Source: Anaerocolumna sp047777345 (GTDB lineage: Bacteria > Bacillota > Clostridia > Lachnospirales > Lachnospiraceae). From it: 64,000 bases of DNA. Both the position numbers and the translations under genes were made by a program. Below are positions 50,119 through 60,097 of this stretch, in pieces. The notes below the pieces were generated by a model that was given only the letters and a program-made list of their open reading frames with translations, had not been told where the DNA came from and did not search any database. The stretch spans positions 1-64,000 of the forward strand of contig JBKEEJ010000002.1 of assembly GCA_047777345.1 (NCBI GenBank), in the 5' to 3' direction. Each line of letters starts with the position of its first letter. Within the stretch, counting starts at the first letter, position 1.

Positions 50119-51699
50119 TTACATACTTACATAAGAAAAACTTTTAAAAAGTGCCGTATCCAATGTATCTTCTTCCTCACAAACTGCATAGATACCTATT
50201 GTACAGCCAACAAAACCGCCTGCAACTTCTGTTGATAAAGTATGAATATCCAAATCTTCTGCAAGGACCACCTCTTTATTATGAATCAACAAACCGGCTG
50301 TTGCTTTGATATTATTTATCGATATATTCAACTTTACTTCTTCTGCATCCACCCTGGCAGATCCTATACGCCTGTCGATTCCCTTTTCAGAAAGAATTAC
50401 CTCTGCCTTACTGTCGCTTACTTCCATGCGCAACTGATATTCGTCACTCTGTAACAATGCAATACCAGCCCTTTTTGCAGTGGTAAGACTTTTGGTTTCT
50501 AAAGTTGCCTCCACTCTACACTTGTGATGCTGTTGTCTGATGGCAATGTAGGATGGACTTGCTTTTTCTTTCAGCGTAGCAGAGCCGAAACGCAGTTTTA
50601 ATCCCTCTTCTGTTAATTGATACATTTTTTCTTCCGGATTTCTAAGGAATAAAAATTCATCTCCAAGTTCCTTCATGTTCCTGAAATCATACACCCGGTT
50701 ACTTCCCGGTATACAAGTCTTACTACCAGTTCTGTATGTATAAGAATTCCTGTCCTCTTGTATTTTCCACTTTGGGAGATTAATCTCTACCGTATCCGTT
50801 AACAGTCCAACACCAGGATTAACTACGGGCCAATCATTTTCCCAAACCACTTTTGCAAGAAAGGTCTCACGTCCTAAGGTGGTATAACCTTCTTTGGGCC
50901 TTACCGCCAGCACGGTCATATACCATTCTCCTGCAGGAGTTTCTATAAGATCTCCATGTCCGACATACTGTATGGGATATTTCTGTCCCAAATGTCTATG
51001 AGTTAAAATAGGATTGCAGAAATTATTTTCATAAGGGCCCCAGATATTCTTACTTCTGCAAACCGTTATCGCATGATAAGGCCCCGTACCTCCTTCTGCA
51101 TGAAGAATGTAGTAATACTTACCTTTTTTATATAAATGTGGTCCTTCCGGCCAAATAATATTTTTCATGGAACCATTCCACACATTTTTTGGTTCACCAA
51201 TCAGTTGCATAGATTTTACATCAAATTCCTGTATCCAAATATACCAGTCTCCGTCATATTTGCAGCCTTCCGGATTAGGATGTGTGCCGATGTAATAACA
51301 CCTTCCGTCTTCATCGAAGAATAAGCTTGGATCAATACCATCTGCTCCGTCGATGTAATATGGTTCAGACCATGGGCCTTCCGGATTTGCTGCGGTTACA
51401 ACAAAATTGCCTCCATAGGATATATTGGTGCAAATCACGTAAAAAGTTCCTTCATGATAACGAATTGTCGGAGCAAACAAACCTGCTGAGTGTCCTGCTT
51501 CTTTCAGAGGCAACTGAGAGTTTCTATTCATAACATTACCAATTTGTTCCCAGTGTACAAGGTCTTTACTGTGCATAATAGGAATCCCGGGAAAATAAGC
51601 AAAAGTGGAATTTACCAGATAATAATCTTCTCCCACGGCACAAATAGAAGGGTCCGGATAAAATCCCGGCAAAATAGGATTTTTCGCAATTAATTTCAT
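50119..51699 (-). CDS. GH43 family glycoside hydrolase (beta-xylosidase/arabinofuranosidase type)
   Basis: A 526-residue cytoplasmic enzyme without a signal peptide. The five-bladed propeller of GH43 begins ILPGFYPDPSICAVGEDYYL with the catalytic base Asp16, contains DGIDPSLFFDEDGRCYYIGT (pKa-modulating Asp) and NIIWPEGPHLYKKGKYYYIL (acid Glu). From about residue 320 a beta-sandwich of the GH43 C-terminal type follows. The layout is that of intracellular beta-xylosidases acting on oligosaccharides brought in by the neighbouring ABC importer. The ATG at 51699 follows AAGGAG. It is the last gene of the sugar operon in this window. Confidence 0.9.
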   Translation of the reverse strand: MKLIAKNPILPGFYPDPSICAVGEDYYLVNSTFAYFPGIPIMHSKDLVHWEQIGNVMNRNSQLPLKEAGHSAGLFAPTIRYHEGTFYVICTNISYGGNFVVTAANPEGPWSEPYYIDGADGIDPSLFFDEDGRCYYIGTHPNPEGCKYDGDWYIWIQEFDVKSMQLIGEPKNVWNGSMKNIIWPEGPHLYKKGKYYYILHAEGGTGPYHAITVCRSKNIWGPYENNFCNPILTHRHLGQKYPIQYVGHGDLIETPAGEWYMTVLAVRPKEGYTTLGRETFLAKVVWENDWPVVNPGVGLLTDTVEINLPKWKIQEDRNSYTYRTGSKTCIPGSNRVYDFRNMKELGDEFLFLRNPEEKMYQLTEEGLKLRFGSATLKEKASPSYIAIRQQHHKCRVEATLETKSLTTAKRAGIALLQSDEYQLRMEVSDSKAEVILSEKGIDRRIGSARVDAEEVKLNISINNIKATAGLLIHNKEVVLAEDLDIHTLSTEVAGGFVGCTIGIYAVCEEEDTLDTALFKSFSYVSM

Positions 51700-51727
51700 T
51701 TTGAATTTACTCCTTATATTAATTAAT

Positions 51728-51757
51728 AAGAGGGGGTGTTTAAAACACCCGCCTCTT
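51728..51757 (-). terminator. Hairpin between the binding-protein and GH43 genes
   Basis: AAGAGG.GGGTGTTT pairs with AAACACCC.CCTCTT on the leftward strand, followed by only a loose ATTAATT. It may be a partial terminator or an RNA stabiliser for the upstream binding-protein message. Confidence 0.5.
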
Positions 51758-51784
51758 TTCTTAAATATTAACAACATGATAAAA

Positions 51785-53257
51785 CTAATTATTATTTGCT
51801 TCTTCAATATAGGCTGCCCAGGTATTTCTGATCGCTTCTGCTGCCTGTGCAGGAGTGTTGTCTTTACTGAGGCCCCAAAGTAAATCAGAACCAAGATCAA
51901 GATTTGGAATCATGTTATGGTAAGTAATCCTACCATTTTCCATTAATCTTTTTATAGTTAAATCAACGGATTCTGTATCTCTGAATGAATTATAGTATCC
52001 TGATAAAGCATCGTTGTAATCTTCATATCCAGGAACCGGCTCTGTATAAAGGTTATAAGCAAAGGCAATTTTCCAAGCTTTTTGTGCATCATAGCAAGCC
52101 GGAATTACATATGGATTATCACTGTAAATGTTAGTATAGTCATCTGCCAAAGGTCCCTTAGGGAAGCAAACAAAGCCAAAATCATCCTCCATTTCGGCCC
52201 ATTCCTGACCTGCCTGATAAGGAGCACCTGCTATAAATACACCTTTACCATTCTGGAATGCTTCAACCCAATAATCCCATTCACTATCTTCCGGCTGAGG
52301 ATAATCATAAGTGGTTAACATTTTCAGTGCCCAGTTTAATGCATCTAAAGTATTATTTGTTTCAAGTGCATTGTAATACTTGCCGTTTTCATCCTTACCG
52401 ATGAAATCTCCATAATTGGATGCAACAGCTAAGCCATAGAAGGTGCTGTGGAAATTAACCATAGCATAACGGTCAATTACACCGTCGTTATCCGTGTCGG
52501 CCTGAACCTTAGAACAAATTTCTTCAAATTTATCCCAGGTCCATTCACCGCTTTCCTGTAATTCATATATATCATCAGCCTTTAATCCTGCTTCTTCCAA
52601 TAATCTCTTATTGAAATACATACCTCCGGTAGGTTCAGGATCAATACCTCTCATGGCATAAATAGCACCACCCTTAGACATCATCTTATGAATACCATTT
52701 TTCTGCCATTTTGGTTCGGAAAAATCAAGGCAATCTAAAGTAGATAAATCATACATTAATCCACTGTTCATAGCGGCTACTAATTCACTGCCCTGACGAA
52801 GTGCGAATACATAATATTCATCACCGCCGGTGGTAGCATAATTTAAGAAATCTTCAGGAGTTGAACCCCAGTCAGAAATAGCCTTTTCTTTAATCGTAAA
52901 GTTATAGGTTTCCTGAATCCAGTCACGATATTCTTTACGCGCTTCTTCATAAGCATTTTTCGGTTCTTCTTCTTCCCCTGTAGACCACCAGTCACGGATA
53001 ATAACTTCGATACCACCTAAATCGACAGGCTTTCCCTCATCATCCGTGATAACAGTATACTTTTCATCTTCTTCTGAATCCTGTACGGCTTCGGTCTCTT
53101 TGGAATCACCGGCAGATTCTACGCTGTCCTTAGAATTTTCTGATACATTAGTACCCTGAGTGCTTTCTGAGCCGTTTTTTGCACAGGCAGCCATAACCAC
53201 TGCCATAGCTGCAACCAAGAAAGTTGCAATAAGCTTTTTTATTCGTTTGCTTTTCAT
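51785..53257 (-). CDS. Sugar ABC transporter substrate-binding lipoprotein
   Basis: A 490-residue family 1 extracellular binding protein. Signal peptide MKSKRIKKLIATFLVAAMAV with lipobox MAAC, then an acidic Ser/Glu linker (residues 26-65). The mature domain shows DFLNYATTGGDEYYVFALRQ, DLSTLDCLDFSEPKWQ, AIYAMRGIDPEPTGGMYFNK and GKGVFIAGAPYQAGQEW. It should deliver an oligosaccharide to the two permeases encoded just upstream. GGGGG precedes the ATG. The GH43 partner suggests a xylan- or arabinan-derived ligand. Confidence 0.9.
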   Translation of the reverse strand: MKSKRIKKLIATFLVAAMAVVMAACAKNGSESTQGTNVSENSKDSVESAGDSKETEAVQDSEEDEKYTVITDDEGKPVDLGGIEVIIRDWWSTGEEEEPKNAYEEARKEYRDWIQETYNFTIKEKAISDWGSTPEDFLNYATTGGDEYYVFALRQGSELVAAMNSGLMYDLSTLDCLDFSEPKWQKNGIHKMMSKGGAIYAMRGIDPEPTGGMYFNKRLLEEAGLKADDIYELQESGEWTWDKFEEICSKVQADTDNDGVIDRYAMVNFHSTFYGLAVASNYGDFIGKDENGKYYNALETNNTLDALNWALKMLTTYDYPQPEDSEWDYWVEAFQNGKGVFIAGAPYQAGQEWAEMEDDFGFVCFPKGPLADDYTNIYSDNPYVIPACYDAQKAWKIAFAYNLYTEPVPGYEDYNDALSGYYNSFRDTESVDLTIKRLMENGRITYHNMIPNLDLGSDLLWGLSKDNTPAQAAEAIRNTWAAYIEEANNN

Positions 53258-53345
53258 TTTAATCCCCCTTATATTATTTTATATTACTTATAGCATTCAC
53301 CTGCATTCCTAAACTGCAGGATCCTGCCAATATACATTTTTATTT

Positions 53346-54353
53346 TTACATCTTAATACCGGTTGTACTTAAGCTCTCTACAAAGCCCTTCTGTGCAAAC
53401 AGATATAAAATCACCAAGGGTGCAATTACCATCAAAGTACCCGTAGATGTAATACAATTTGTATAACCAATGGATGCTCCTGCAGAATTTCCCAATGTGT
53501 TTACAATATAAGAACCAAGCCGGTCTCCAATCAGTGCTAATTGGGTTGACAAAAGTTTTATATTGCCAAGAAACATCTTAGAATAAAACTTATCTGTCCA
53601 CTGCCATACAAAGGCAAACAGAAAGCAGGACGTTAAAATAGGTTTTGCATCGGGAAGCATAATTTTTATAAAGGTTTTTAAAATACCGCATCCGTCTACA
53701 TATGCCGCTTCTTCCAATTCCTTTGGCATGTTACGGAAAAATTGGCGTATCATAAATATGTACAATCCATTTTTTAGTCCCATGCAACCTGCACTCATTA
53801 GGTAATATGGTATTACCGAATTTCTCAAATTCAGGGATGACCCTGTTATGGCTTTTATAATTCCAAATATATCAAAAAATCGGAAGTGCAGGTAAAGGGA
53901 TGTTGAAATGGTCTGAGGCGGTACAACAATAATCAGCATGGCACAAAGAAACCAGAACTTCTTAAACGGGAAATCAAATCTTGCGAAACCATATCCTACT
54001 AAAGTACATACCGTAATCTGCAAAAGCGCTATCGTTAATGATATTACTATGGTGTTTACCAATGAAGTACCATAGGACATAAACTGGGATGCCAACTTAT
54101 AATTGGCTGTGGTAAAATGTTCCGGTATCGATATAATCATAGGATTATACAAGTCTTCCTCTGCCATGAGGCTAATTGAAATTTTATTCAATATGGGCTG
54201 TAATATCATAAAGCACATACCAAATAGCAAGATTGCTCTTACTATTCTGATGGCAATATCACCAATGGTCTTTTTAAGTAAATATCCACCCGAATTTCGG
54301 TTTCTTTCCCAAAAGCCAATTTTTTCATATGATGTTTTCATCCGCTTACTCAT
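53346..54353 (-). CDS. Carbohydrate ABC transporter permease (MalG/LacG type)
   Basis: A 335-residue inner-membrane subunit with six main helices after a 35-residue cytoplasmic start. The EAA loop that contacts the ATPase is ELEEAAYVDGCGILKTFIKI. It overlaps its partner permease gene by eight bases. No ATPase gene is in the cluster, so a shared MsmX-type ATPase is expected to power it. Confidence 0.9.
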   Translation of the reverse strand: MSKRMKTSYEKIGFWERNRNSGGYLLKKTIGDIAIRIVRAILLFGMCFMILQPILNKISISLMAEEDLYNPMIISIPEHFTTANYKLASQFMSYGTSLVNTIVISLTIALLQITVCTLVGYGFARFDFPFKKFWFLCAMLIIVVPPQTISTSLYLHFRFFDIFGIIKAITGSSLNLRNSVIPYYLMSAGCMGLKNGLYIFMIRQFFRNMPKELEEAAYVDGCGILKTFIKIMLPDAKPILTSCFLFAFVWQWTDKFYSKMFLGNIKLLSTQLALIGDRLGSYIVNTLGNSAGASIGYTNCITSTGTLMVIAPLVILYLFAQKGFVESLSTTGIKM

Positions 54354-55251
54354 AGTAGTAAACCCCCTTTGAAATAATAAGTGAGCTTATACCTATGATG
54401 GCCATAACAATCAGGAAATACACCCAGGCTAAAGCTGATGAAAAACCGTAGTTAATCTGAACAATCATTTCGTCACTTATTTTTTCCATCACCTTGCTGT
54501 CTGATCTCATGCAAAAATCTACAATGGTATAAATCCAATTTACTAAAAACAGAGAGCTTATCATAGGAAAAGTAATCTTCCATAAGCTTTCCCATCTGGT
54601 ACAACCTTCAATGGCTGCCGCTTCATACATACTGTCCGATATGGTTTGAAGTCCGGACAGAAAAATAATAATCTGAATACCGGAAGCAATTGCCACATCA
54701 TAAATACCGTCTACAATTTCAAAAACCGTTTTGAACATTCTTGTACCAATACCGGAAGTCGACAATATATCCTGCAGGGCTGTTGAAATACTGTTACCTG
54801 TTCCGTTTTCCCCAATCATCTCCTGTACACTTGATAGCAATGCATTATTCGTTTCAACTCCCAAAATAACACCGGAGGAAAGAATAACAGGGAGAAAAAA
54901 TATTGCTCTTACCATAGCACGTCCCTTAAATTTCTGATTCAATATCAATGCCACAAAAAAGCTAAATACCATAACCGCTAAAGAATTAATACACATTTTT
55001 CCGATTTCTTCTGTTAACCGCTTATTAAATTCCGGATCAACTGTAAATGCCTTGATGTAATTTGATAATCCTACAAAATGATTTTGAAATCCGCCCGAAC
55101 TAACTTCCACATTGCAGAAACTCATGTAAAGGGACTGAAAGAGGGGCTTAACCATAAACATTAAAAATCCAAAAATGAACGGCATTATAAACAAGTACCC
55201 GGATATTGCCTTACGCCTTTGAAGACCCACTAATTTCTTCTGTTTCTTCAT
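54346..55251 (-). CDS. Sugar ABC transporter permease (MalF/LacF type)
   Basis: A 301-residue permease with six helices (SGYLFIMPFIFGFLMFMVKP at the start). The EAA loop is SDSMYEAAAIEGCTRWESLW. A long periplasmic segment after helix 3 (NNALLSSVQEMIGENGTGNS and following, residues about 130-180) is larger than in most MalF-type partners of this size. It pairs with the permease at 53346-54353. Confidence 0.88.
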   Translation of the reverse strand: MKKQKKLVGLQRRKAISGYLFIMPFIFGFLMFMVKPLFQSLYMSFCNVEVSSGGFQNHFVGLSNYIKAFTVDPEFNKRLTEEIGKMCINSLAVMVFSFFVALILNQKFKGRAMVRAIFFLPVILSSGVILGVETNNALLSSVQEMIGENGTGNSISTALQDILSTSGIGTRMFKTVFEIVDGIYDVAIASGIQIIIFLSGLQTISDSMYEAAAIEGCTRWESLWKITFPMISSLFLVNWIYTIVDFCMRSDSKVMEKISDEMIVQINYGFSSALAWVYFLIVMAIIGISSLIISKGVYYYE

Positions 55252-55293
55252 AATCCAATCCTTTCTAAACTTCCAATTAATCTTGTTTTAAGG

Positions 55294-57870
55294 TTATCGA
55301 ACCACAACATAGTCCCTTGCAGGAATCACAGTACCGTCACTAGCCTGTAATTCATCATAGCTGTAATTCACATAAACCTTTGTGCCGTCCTCGTAAGTGG
55401 TACATGTTAACTCATTTGTCACAAACTCATGTCCCACCATTTTCTGATTAAAGGTATGACCCAACTCATCATTATATCTTTTGTAGATTTCAATCAAATC
55501 ATCATGCCATGCTGAATAGTCTGCTCCAAAATACTGTGTATAAAGTGTTTTCTGCAAAGTAAACGTTGTTTCATCCATCAGTGTGAATGATAAGCCTGCT
55601 CCGTATTCCGCTGCGTTTAAAATTTCTTCCTTCGCATTCTGTGCTAAGTTAACTGATTTACCGGTATAAGTTACAACCCCGTGAAGTGCCATTTGATAGA
55701 AGGGTATTCTCTTATCAATAATGGAATATTCGGTTCCTTTCAAATCCATATTCGTAACCAAATCTACATAAGGAATGACATAATCATTGCCCATATTTAT
55801 CATTATTTTCGTTCCGCTGTCATGAATATTCTTTACCTTTTCGGCCTGCTCTTCCATTGCCATTTGCCTGCTGGTAGGATCCCGCCTGTAAAAATCAGAC
55901 GATAATTCATACCCGATATCACCAAAAGAAACTCCTGCGTTATAGTCATTGGCAAACTCTGTCAAATTGTCCATCATTTTATAAATTAACTTTGCTTTTA
56001 AGAGATAGTAAGGATCCAATCCTTCTCTCTTTCCGTAAGAGACTGTGTTGTACTGATATAATTTTGCACTTTCCTTACTTACAAACTTAGCTGCATCGGT
56101 GTAAACAAAGAATCCATCCGAAATTTTGCTGTCCTGTGCGTAATTTGTTATACCATTCAAATAAACTGTGATATTTTTGTCTGCTGCCGAATGAATCAGA
56201 TTCTTCAGATCTTTCTTACTTCCCAGGTCAGATACTAATTTTACTTTTCTTAGTACTTTTTGCTTAACGCCGCCATTCATCCATCCGGTATACTTCACAG
56301 ACATATTCCTTAAGCCTTCCTTATAAAGCTCTTCAAATATTCCCTGCGCTTCCTTAAAGGTAGTTAATTCCAAAGGTCTGGATGTTGGTACGCCAAAAAC
56401 CTGTTCCACCTTATCTACAGCTCCAAGGATTTCAATAATTACCGGTGTCTCTGAGTCATCCTTCATGAAGAAGTAACCATCATATTTATCCTCCAGATAT
56501 TTGCGATACCTTCCTGCCATATCTACATAATTTCCGGAATTGATAAAGCAATATCTTTGTACAATACCTTCTCCCGCTGTGGTGCCATCTTCATATACAA
56601 ACATGGATTGCGTACTTCTTGACGCCACATCATACTGCTCTCTATGTAATACGGAATACACCGCATTTACAAAATTGTAGCTATGATTTCTTCCGCTGAT
56701 ATCTGCCTGAATGGATGCATATGGCGCGCCATCCTCAATAATACAGATAAAGGAAGAGTTATTTTTTGATTCGCCAAAAACATTAAAATAGGTTCTCGTT
56801 TCATGAACAATAGCGTCTCTGTCCTGCCCCATATCCCAGCCATACACATTAGAGTAATAGCTGCTCTGACTGATTTTGCCGTTATTAAATTCAATGAGGC
56901 CACCGCCGCCTTCCGGTACAAATAAGAATCCTTCCTCCATTGTACCTGCCGCTCCGAAATAGGGAAGTACACTAAGATAATAAATTGGATAATCTTCTTT
57001 ATATTCCAGATTGTCAAAAGGAACTTCTACTACCAGATCATCTCCTTCTAAACGATAAATAACACTTACGTTAAATACCGGATTTTCCGAAACTTTTTCC
57101 TGTTTATCCTTTTCCTTATCTTTAAGATACTCGTCATAAGTATATCCGGCTGCTTCGAAATACTGCTCCAGCTTTGTCTGAATACTTGCCTTCACATTAT
57201 CACGCAAAGCATAAATTACCGTAGTTTCCATTAAGGGATAACGCTCTACCAATTGATCCTTTTTTGCCTTGTCACTTTTACTTAGATTGTTGATATCGTA
57301 CTTTTTATAATATTCAGCAACCATAAGCTTTTCTTTTTGTCCCATCTGGCTTACATATTGGTCCAAACGTTCTTCTTCGATAACTAACGGAATAACAAAC
57401 TCTTTCTCTAAATTACCAATGGAATAATTTACTTTAATATAATCTTTACCGGTTTCAATTTCATAGATTCCCTTTTTAATACTGTATTCAAAATTATTTA
57501 GGAGAGTATCAACCCCATTTTTCGTACTATAAGTCAAAAGAACTGTGGATTGTAACTTATTCTTTTCAATATTAAGAGCAGCACTGTCTTCTGAAGCTTT
57601 ATCCGGATTAGAAGACCATACATCTCCGGTTTCCTTCACAGTAACCGTAAACTGTGTTGTAGCAGAATTCATTGAAAAAAGTAATTTGTCATTTTCTAAG
57701 ATAAGTTCTTCTTCCTTTCCCTCAAATCCATGTACCTTAACAGCCTCTTCCGGCTCAGTTTCTTCTTGCCAAAAGTTAATAACTAAAGCCCCTACCAGAA
57801 TAATAGCAACGACAATGAGCGGTCCAATCAGGCTCTTCCATTGCCTTCTTACTGATTTTTCTTTTCTCAT
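55294..57870 (-). CDS. Membrane-anchored DUF5696-type protein
   Basis: An 858-residue protein with a short cytoplasmic start, one transmembrane anchor (SLIGPLIVVAIILVGALVIN) and a large outside part. The first half is beta-rich (NSATTQFTVTVKETGDVWSS). The second half looks like a glycosidase-type TIM barrel followed by a small beta domain (MSVKYTGWMNGGVKQKVLRK, GVSFGDIGYELSSDFYRRDP, GNDYVIPYVDLVTNMDLKGT, CTTYEDGTKVYVNYSYDELQ). I believe this is the DUF5696 family, which occurs next to sugar ABC genes in Lachnospiraceae and Paenibacillaceae and has no established activity. The start has GGAGG eight bases upstream of the ATG at 57870. Confidence 0.75.
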   Translation of the reverse strand: MRKEKSVRRQWKSLIGPLIVVAIILVGALVINFWQEETEPEEAVKVHGFEGKEEELILENDKLLFSMNSATTQFTVTVKETGDVWSSNPDKASEDSAALNIEKNKLQSTVLLTYSTKNGVDTLLNNFEYSIKKGIYEIETGKDYIKVNYSIGNLEKEFVIPLVIEEERLDQYVSQMGQKEKLMVAEYYKKYDINNLSKSDKAKKDQLVERYPLMETTVIYALRDNVKASIQTKLEQYFEAAGYTYDEYLKDKEKDKQEKVSENPVFNVSVIYRLEGDDLVVEVPFDNLEYKEDYPIYYLSVLPYFGAAGTMEEGFLFVPEGGGGLIEFNNGKISQSSYYSNVYGWDMGQDRDAIVHETRTYFNVFGESKNNSSFICIIEDGAPYASIQADISGRNHSYNFVNAVYSVLHREQYDVASRSTQSMFVYEDGTTAGEGIVQRYCFINSGNYVDMAGRYRKYLEDKYDGYFFMKDDSETPVIIEILGAVDKVEQVFGVPTSRPLELTTFKEAQGIFEELYKEGLRNMSVKYTGWMNGGVKQKVLRKVKLVSDLGSKKDLKNLIHSAADKNITVYLNGITNYAQDSKISDGFFVYTDAAKFVSKESAKLYQYNTVSYGKREGLDPYYLLKAKLIYKMMDNLTEFANDYNAGVSFGDIGYELSSDFYRRDPTSRQMAMEEQAEKVKNIHDSGTKIMINMGNDYVIPYVDLVTNMDLKGTEYSIIDKRIPFYQMALHGVVTYTGKSVNLAQNAKEEILNAAEYGAGLSFTLMDETTFTLQKTLYTQYFGADYSAWHDDLIEIYKRYNDELGHTFNQKMVGHEFVTNELTCTTYEDGTKVYVNYSYDELQASDGTVIPARDYVVVR

Positions 57871-57889
57871 AGCTTTTTCCTCCAAACCG

Positions 57890-58546
57890 CTACATCCTGT
57901 ATAGGATTTCTCGTATTATGGAAACAAAATACGACACACCCTGACTAATCATACTAAAAAATATTAACAGAATGAAAACCATTACAAGCATTGCAAAAAT
58001 TGTTGCTATGGTAAATAATATTGTTTTACTCAAAGAGTATTCATGAATCTGCATCATGGCAGCTACAATCAACATTGCTGTCCATAAAATGGACAGTATA
58101 CTTAACACATTGTAGAATGACCCCTCCTCCACCGTTATCATATTGCTTAAAATAATCAACGGGAACTGAATAAGCGGATATGGTGTCATTGCATAGCAAG
58201 TTGCCATATATATCTGATTCAGCCGCCCCTTACCGTCAAACAATGTAGTCAACGCCCAATTCCCCACGCACCATAGTGCAAGAGGGAAAAGTACACTGGC
58301 CAAGTGAATCAGAATATTTTCCTCTGGCCAATAAACCCTCATAAACAGGAAACTGGTATACTGTAACTTACATATATTGGTAATTAGCGTTAAAACCAAT
58401 ATGATATTTGCCGCTGCTATGGACCCTCTCTTTTCATGAGTCAAATCCCAGAACCCATCTAACGGATGTGTACTGCAATATAAGGCAAACCTTAATTTTT
58501 CTGTTATATCTTTATATGTTTCTTTCTTTCTCAGTGAAGCTAACAT
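57890..58546 (-). CDS. YIP1-family membrane protein
   Basis: A 218-residue protein with about five transmembrane helices (SIAAANIILVLTLITNICKL, IHLASVLFPLALWCVGNWAL, SILSILWTAMLIVAAMMQIH, TILFTIATIFAMLVMVFILL) and the typical start HPLDGFWDLTHEKRGS. YIP1 proteins have no known transport reaction in bacteria. I chose the ATG at 58546, with GGAGG five bases upstream, over one four codons earlier. It sits between the NHL/TPR and DUF5696 genes (33- and 19-base gaps), and these three look like a functional unit. Confidence 0.8.
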   Translation of the reverse strand: MLASLRKKETYKDITEKLRFALYCSTHPLDGFWDLTHEKRGSIAAANIILVLTLITNICKLQYTSFLFMRVYWPEENILIHLASVLFPLALWCVGNWALTTLFDGKGRLNQIYMATCYAMTPYPLIQFPLIILSNMITVEEGSFYNVLSILSILWTAMLIVAAMMQIHEYSLSKTILFTIATIFAMLVMVFILLIFFSMISQGVSYFVSIIREILYRM

Positions 58547-58579
58547 GCCTGCCTCCATTCTGTTAAATACCTTAATACT

Positions 58580-60088
58580 TTAATCTTTAAAGATATCTGC
58601 CATATCGATCTCACGTTTCATTGCCTTCATTTTCCCTATTAATAAAGGTATAATAAGCACCGCAAACACTAGTATAAAAATTACACCTATATGCTCTTCT
58701 ACCCATTCCTTACGATACTGCTTAAAGGCTTTTGAATAATTTTCATCATCCCACTTCAGTTTAAAGTACTCCATTGCCTCCTTATACTTTTCCTGACGAA
58801 GCAAAGATTGACCAATACCAATATAAGCCAAATCATAATTTCCGTTTAACTGCATAACCTTCTGCCAGCTTTCCGTGGCTTCTGTATAATTTCCTGCCTT
58901 GAATTGATCAATTGCCTGATAGATATATCTGCCAAACTCCGTAGGTGTAAATATTGTTAAACTGTTATCCTGTTCATCCAGAACCAAAAGATCATATCCC
59001 ATATGTTCGACAGCACTGGGGAGCCTAAAATAACCATTCATATTTCCATTTCCACCGAAAGCAAATAACATACGGCCTTGATCATCATAGGCGAATAAAC
59101 GACCTCTTACTTTATCCAGCGCAACATATACGTCATTATCAAAAGCAGTTATATCTGTTATCAGGGAAGGGCCGGAATATCCTCCACCATCTCCCCAGTA
59201 AATATCACCGATAATGTACCAATTACCATTCCGAATTAAAATATCACTGCCCATCATGTTCAACCGCCGAATCGGATCTGCAGTGCCGTTATCCAAAGTG
59301 GACTCAGTAACATGTGTAGTACATGCATATATGAAGCCTTCATGGTCCATATAAATATTGTCGTATTCCGTCGGTACAAATGATTGCATCTGTTTCCTCT
59401 GAGCCTGAGTGGCTAAACGCTTCCATATATAATCTGTCCAATCATATGTAACTTTGGTTGCTCCGATAAATCCGGAAAAATCACCGTTTGCTTCAAACTT
59501 AATTAAACCTTTATTAACATTGGTTGCTACGCAATAAACCCGTCCTGCAGTATCAATAGCCAGCTTTGTAGGTAAAAAGCTTAAAGACTGATCAAATGTA
59601 GCATCTGTAGGCTTGGTAAATTCCATTACATAATTTAAATCCATGTCAATTTTTAATATTCTGTTATTATTGGTATCAGCAATGAATATGTAACCATCCT
59701 CTGTTACCGCAACATCTTCCGGAGAAGAGAATGTATCCACACCTTCACCGCCTTTGAAGCTATCAATCACGCGAACCAATTCCAAAGTCTGAGGATCTGT
59801 TCTTTCAATTTCCAAAATCCGATTATTTCCGGTATCACATATATAAATCCTGTTTCCATTTACAAATAAACCGGACGGTGTTTTTAAACCTGTCTCTAAA
59901 CCAAAATCCACTGCTGAATACACACCAGAAACTTCATATGCATCAGGAGAATACTGTATATCACCCCAGTAATCATAGTTATATGTATATCCCTCATCTG
60001 CATAAACTACCACGGAGGAACCTAGTGCCATCATCACGCATATAAGCAATGCGCCAAGTCTTTTTATTGTCTTTTTCATACTCCGCAC
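58580..60088 (-). CDS. Secreted, membrane-anchored NHL-repeat/TPR protein
   Basis: A 502-residue protein. The signal peptide (KKTIKRLGALLICVMMALGS, cleavage after VVYA) leads into an NHL-type beta-propeller (TPSGLFVNGNRIYICDTGNN, SSPEDVAVTEDGYIFIADTN). Residues about 390-450 form TPR-like helices (YQAIDQFKAGNYTEATESWQ, AMEYFKLKWDDENYSK). A C-terminal transmembrane helix (IGVIFILVFAVLIIPLLIG) anchors it, leaving the propeller outside. It lies between the first permease pair and the YIP1 gene. The start appears to be GTG at 60088, four bases after AAGGAGG; an ATG three codons on is possible. A sugar-sensing or scaffold role is inference only. Confidence 0.8.
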   Translation of the reverse strand: MRSMKKTIKRLGALLICVMMALGSSVVVYADEGYTYNYDYWGDIQYSPDAYEVSGVYSAVDFGLETGLKTPSGLFVNGNRIYICDTGNNRILEIERTDPQTLELVRVIDSFKGGEGVDTFSSPEDVAVTEDGYIFIADTNNNRILKIDMDLNYVMEFTKPTDATFDQSLSFLPTKLAIDTAGRVYCVATNVNKGLIKFEANGDFSGFIGATKVTYDWTDYIWKRLATQAQRKQMQSFVPTEYDNIYMDHEGFIYACTTHVTESTLDNGTADPIRRLNMMGSDILIRNGNWYIIGDIYWGDGGGYSGPSLITDITAFDNDVYVALDKVRGRLFAYDDQGRMLFAFGGNGNMNGYFRLPSAVEHMGYDLLVLDEQDNSLTIFTPTEFGRYIYQAIDQFKAGNYTEATESWQKVMQLNGNYDLAYIGIGQSLLRQEKYKEAMEYFKLKWDDENYSKAFKQYRKEWVEEHIGVIFILVFAVLIIPLLIGKMKAMKREIDMADIFKD

Positions 60089-60097
60089 TCAACCTCC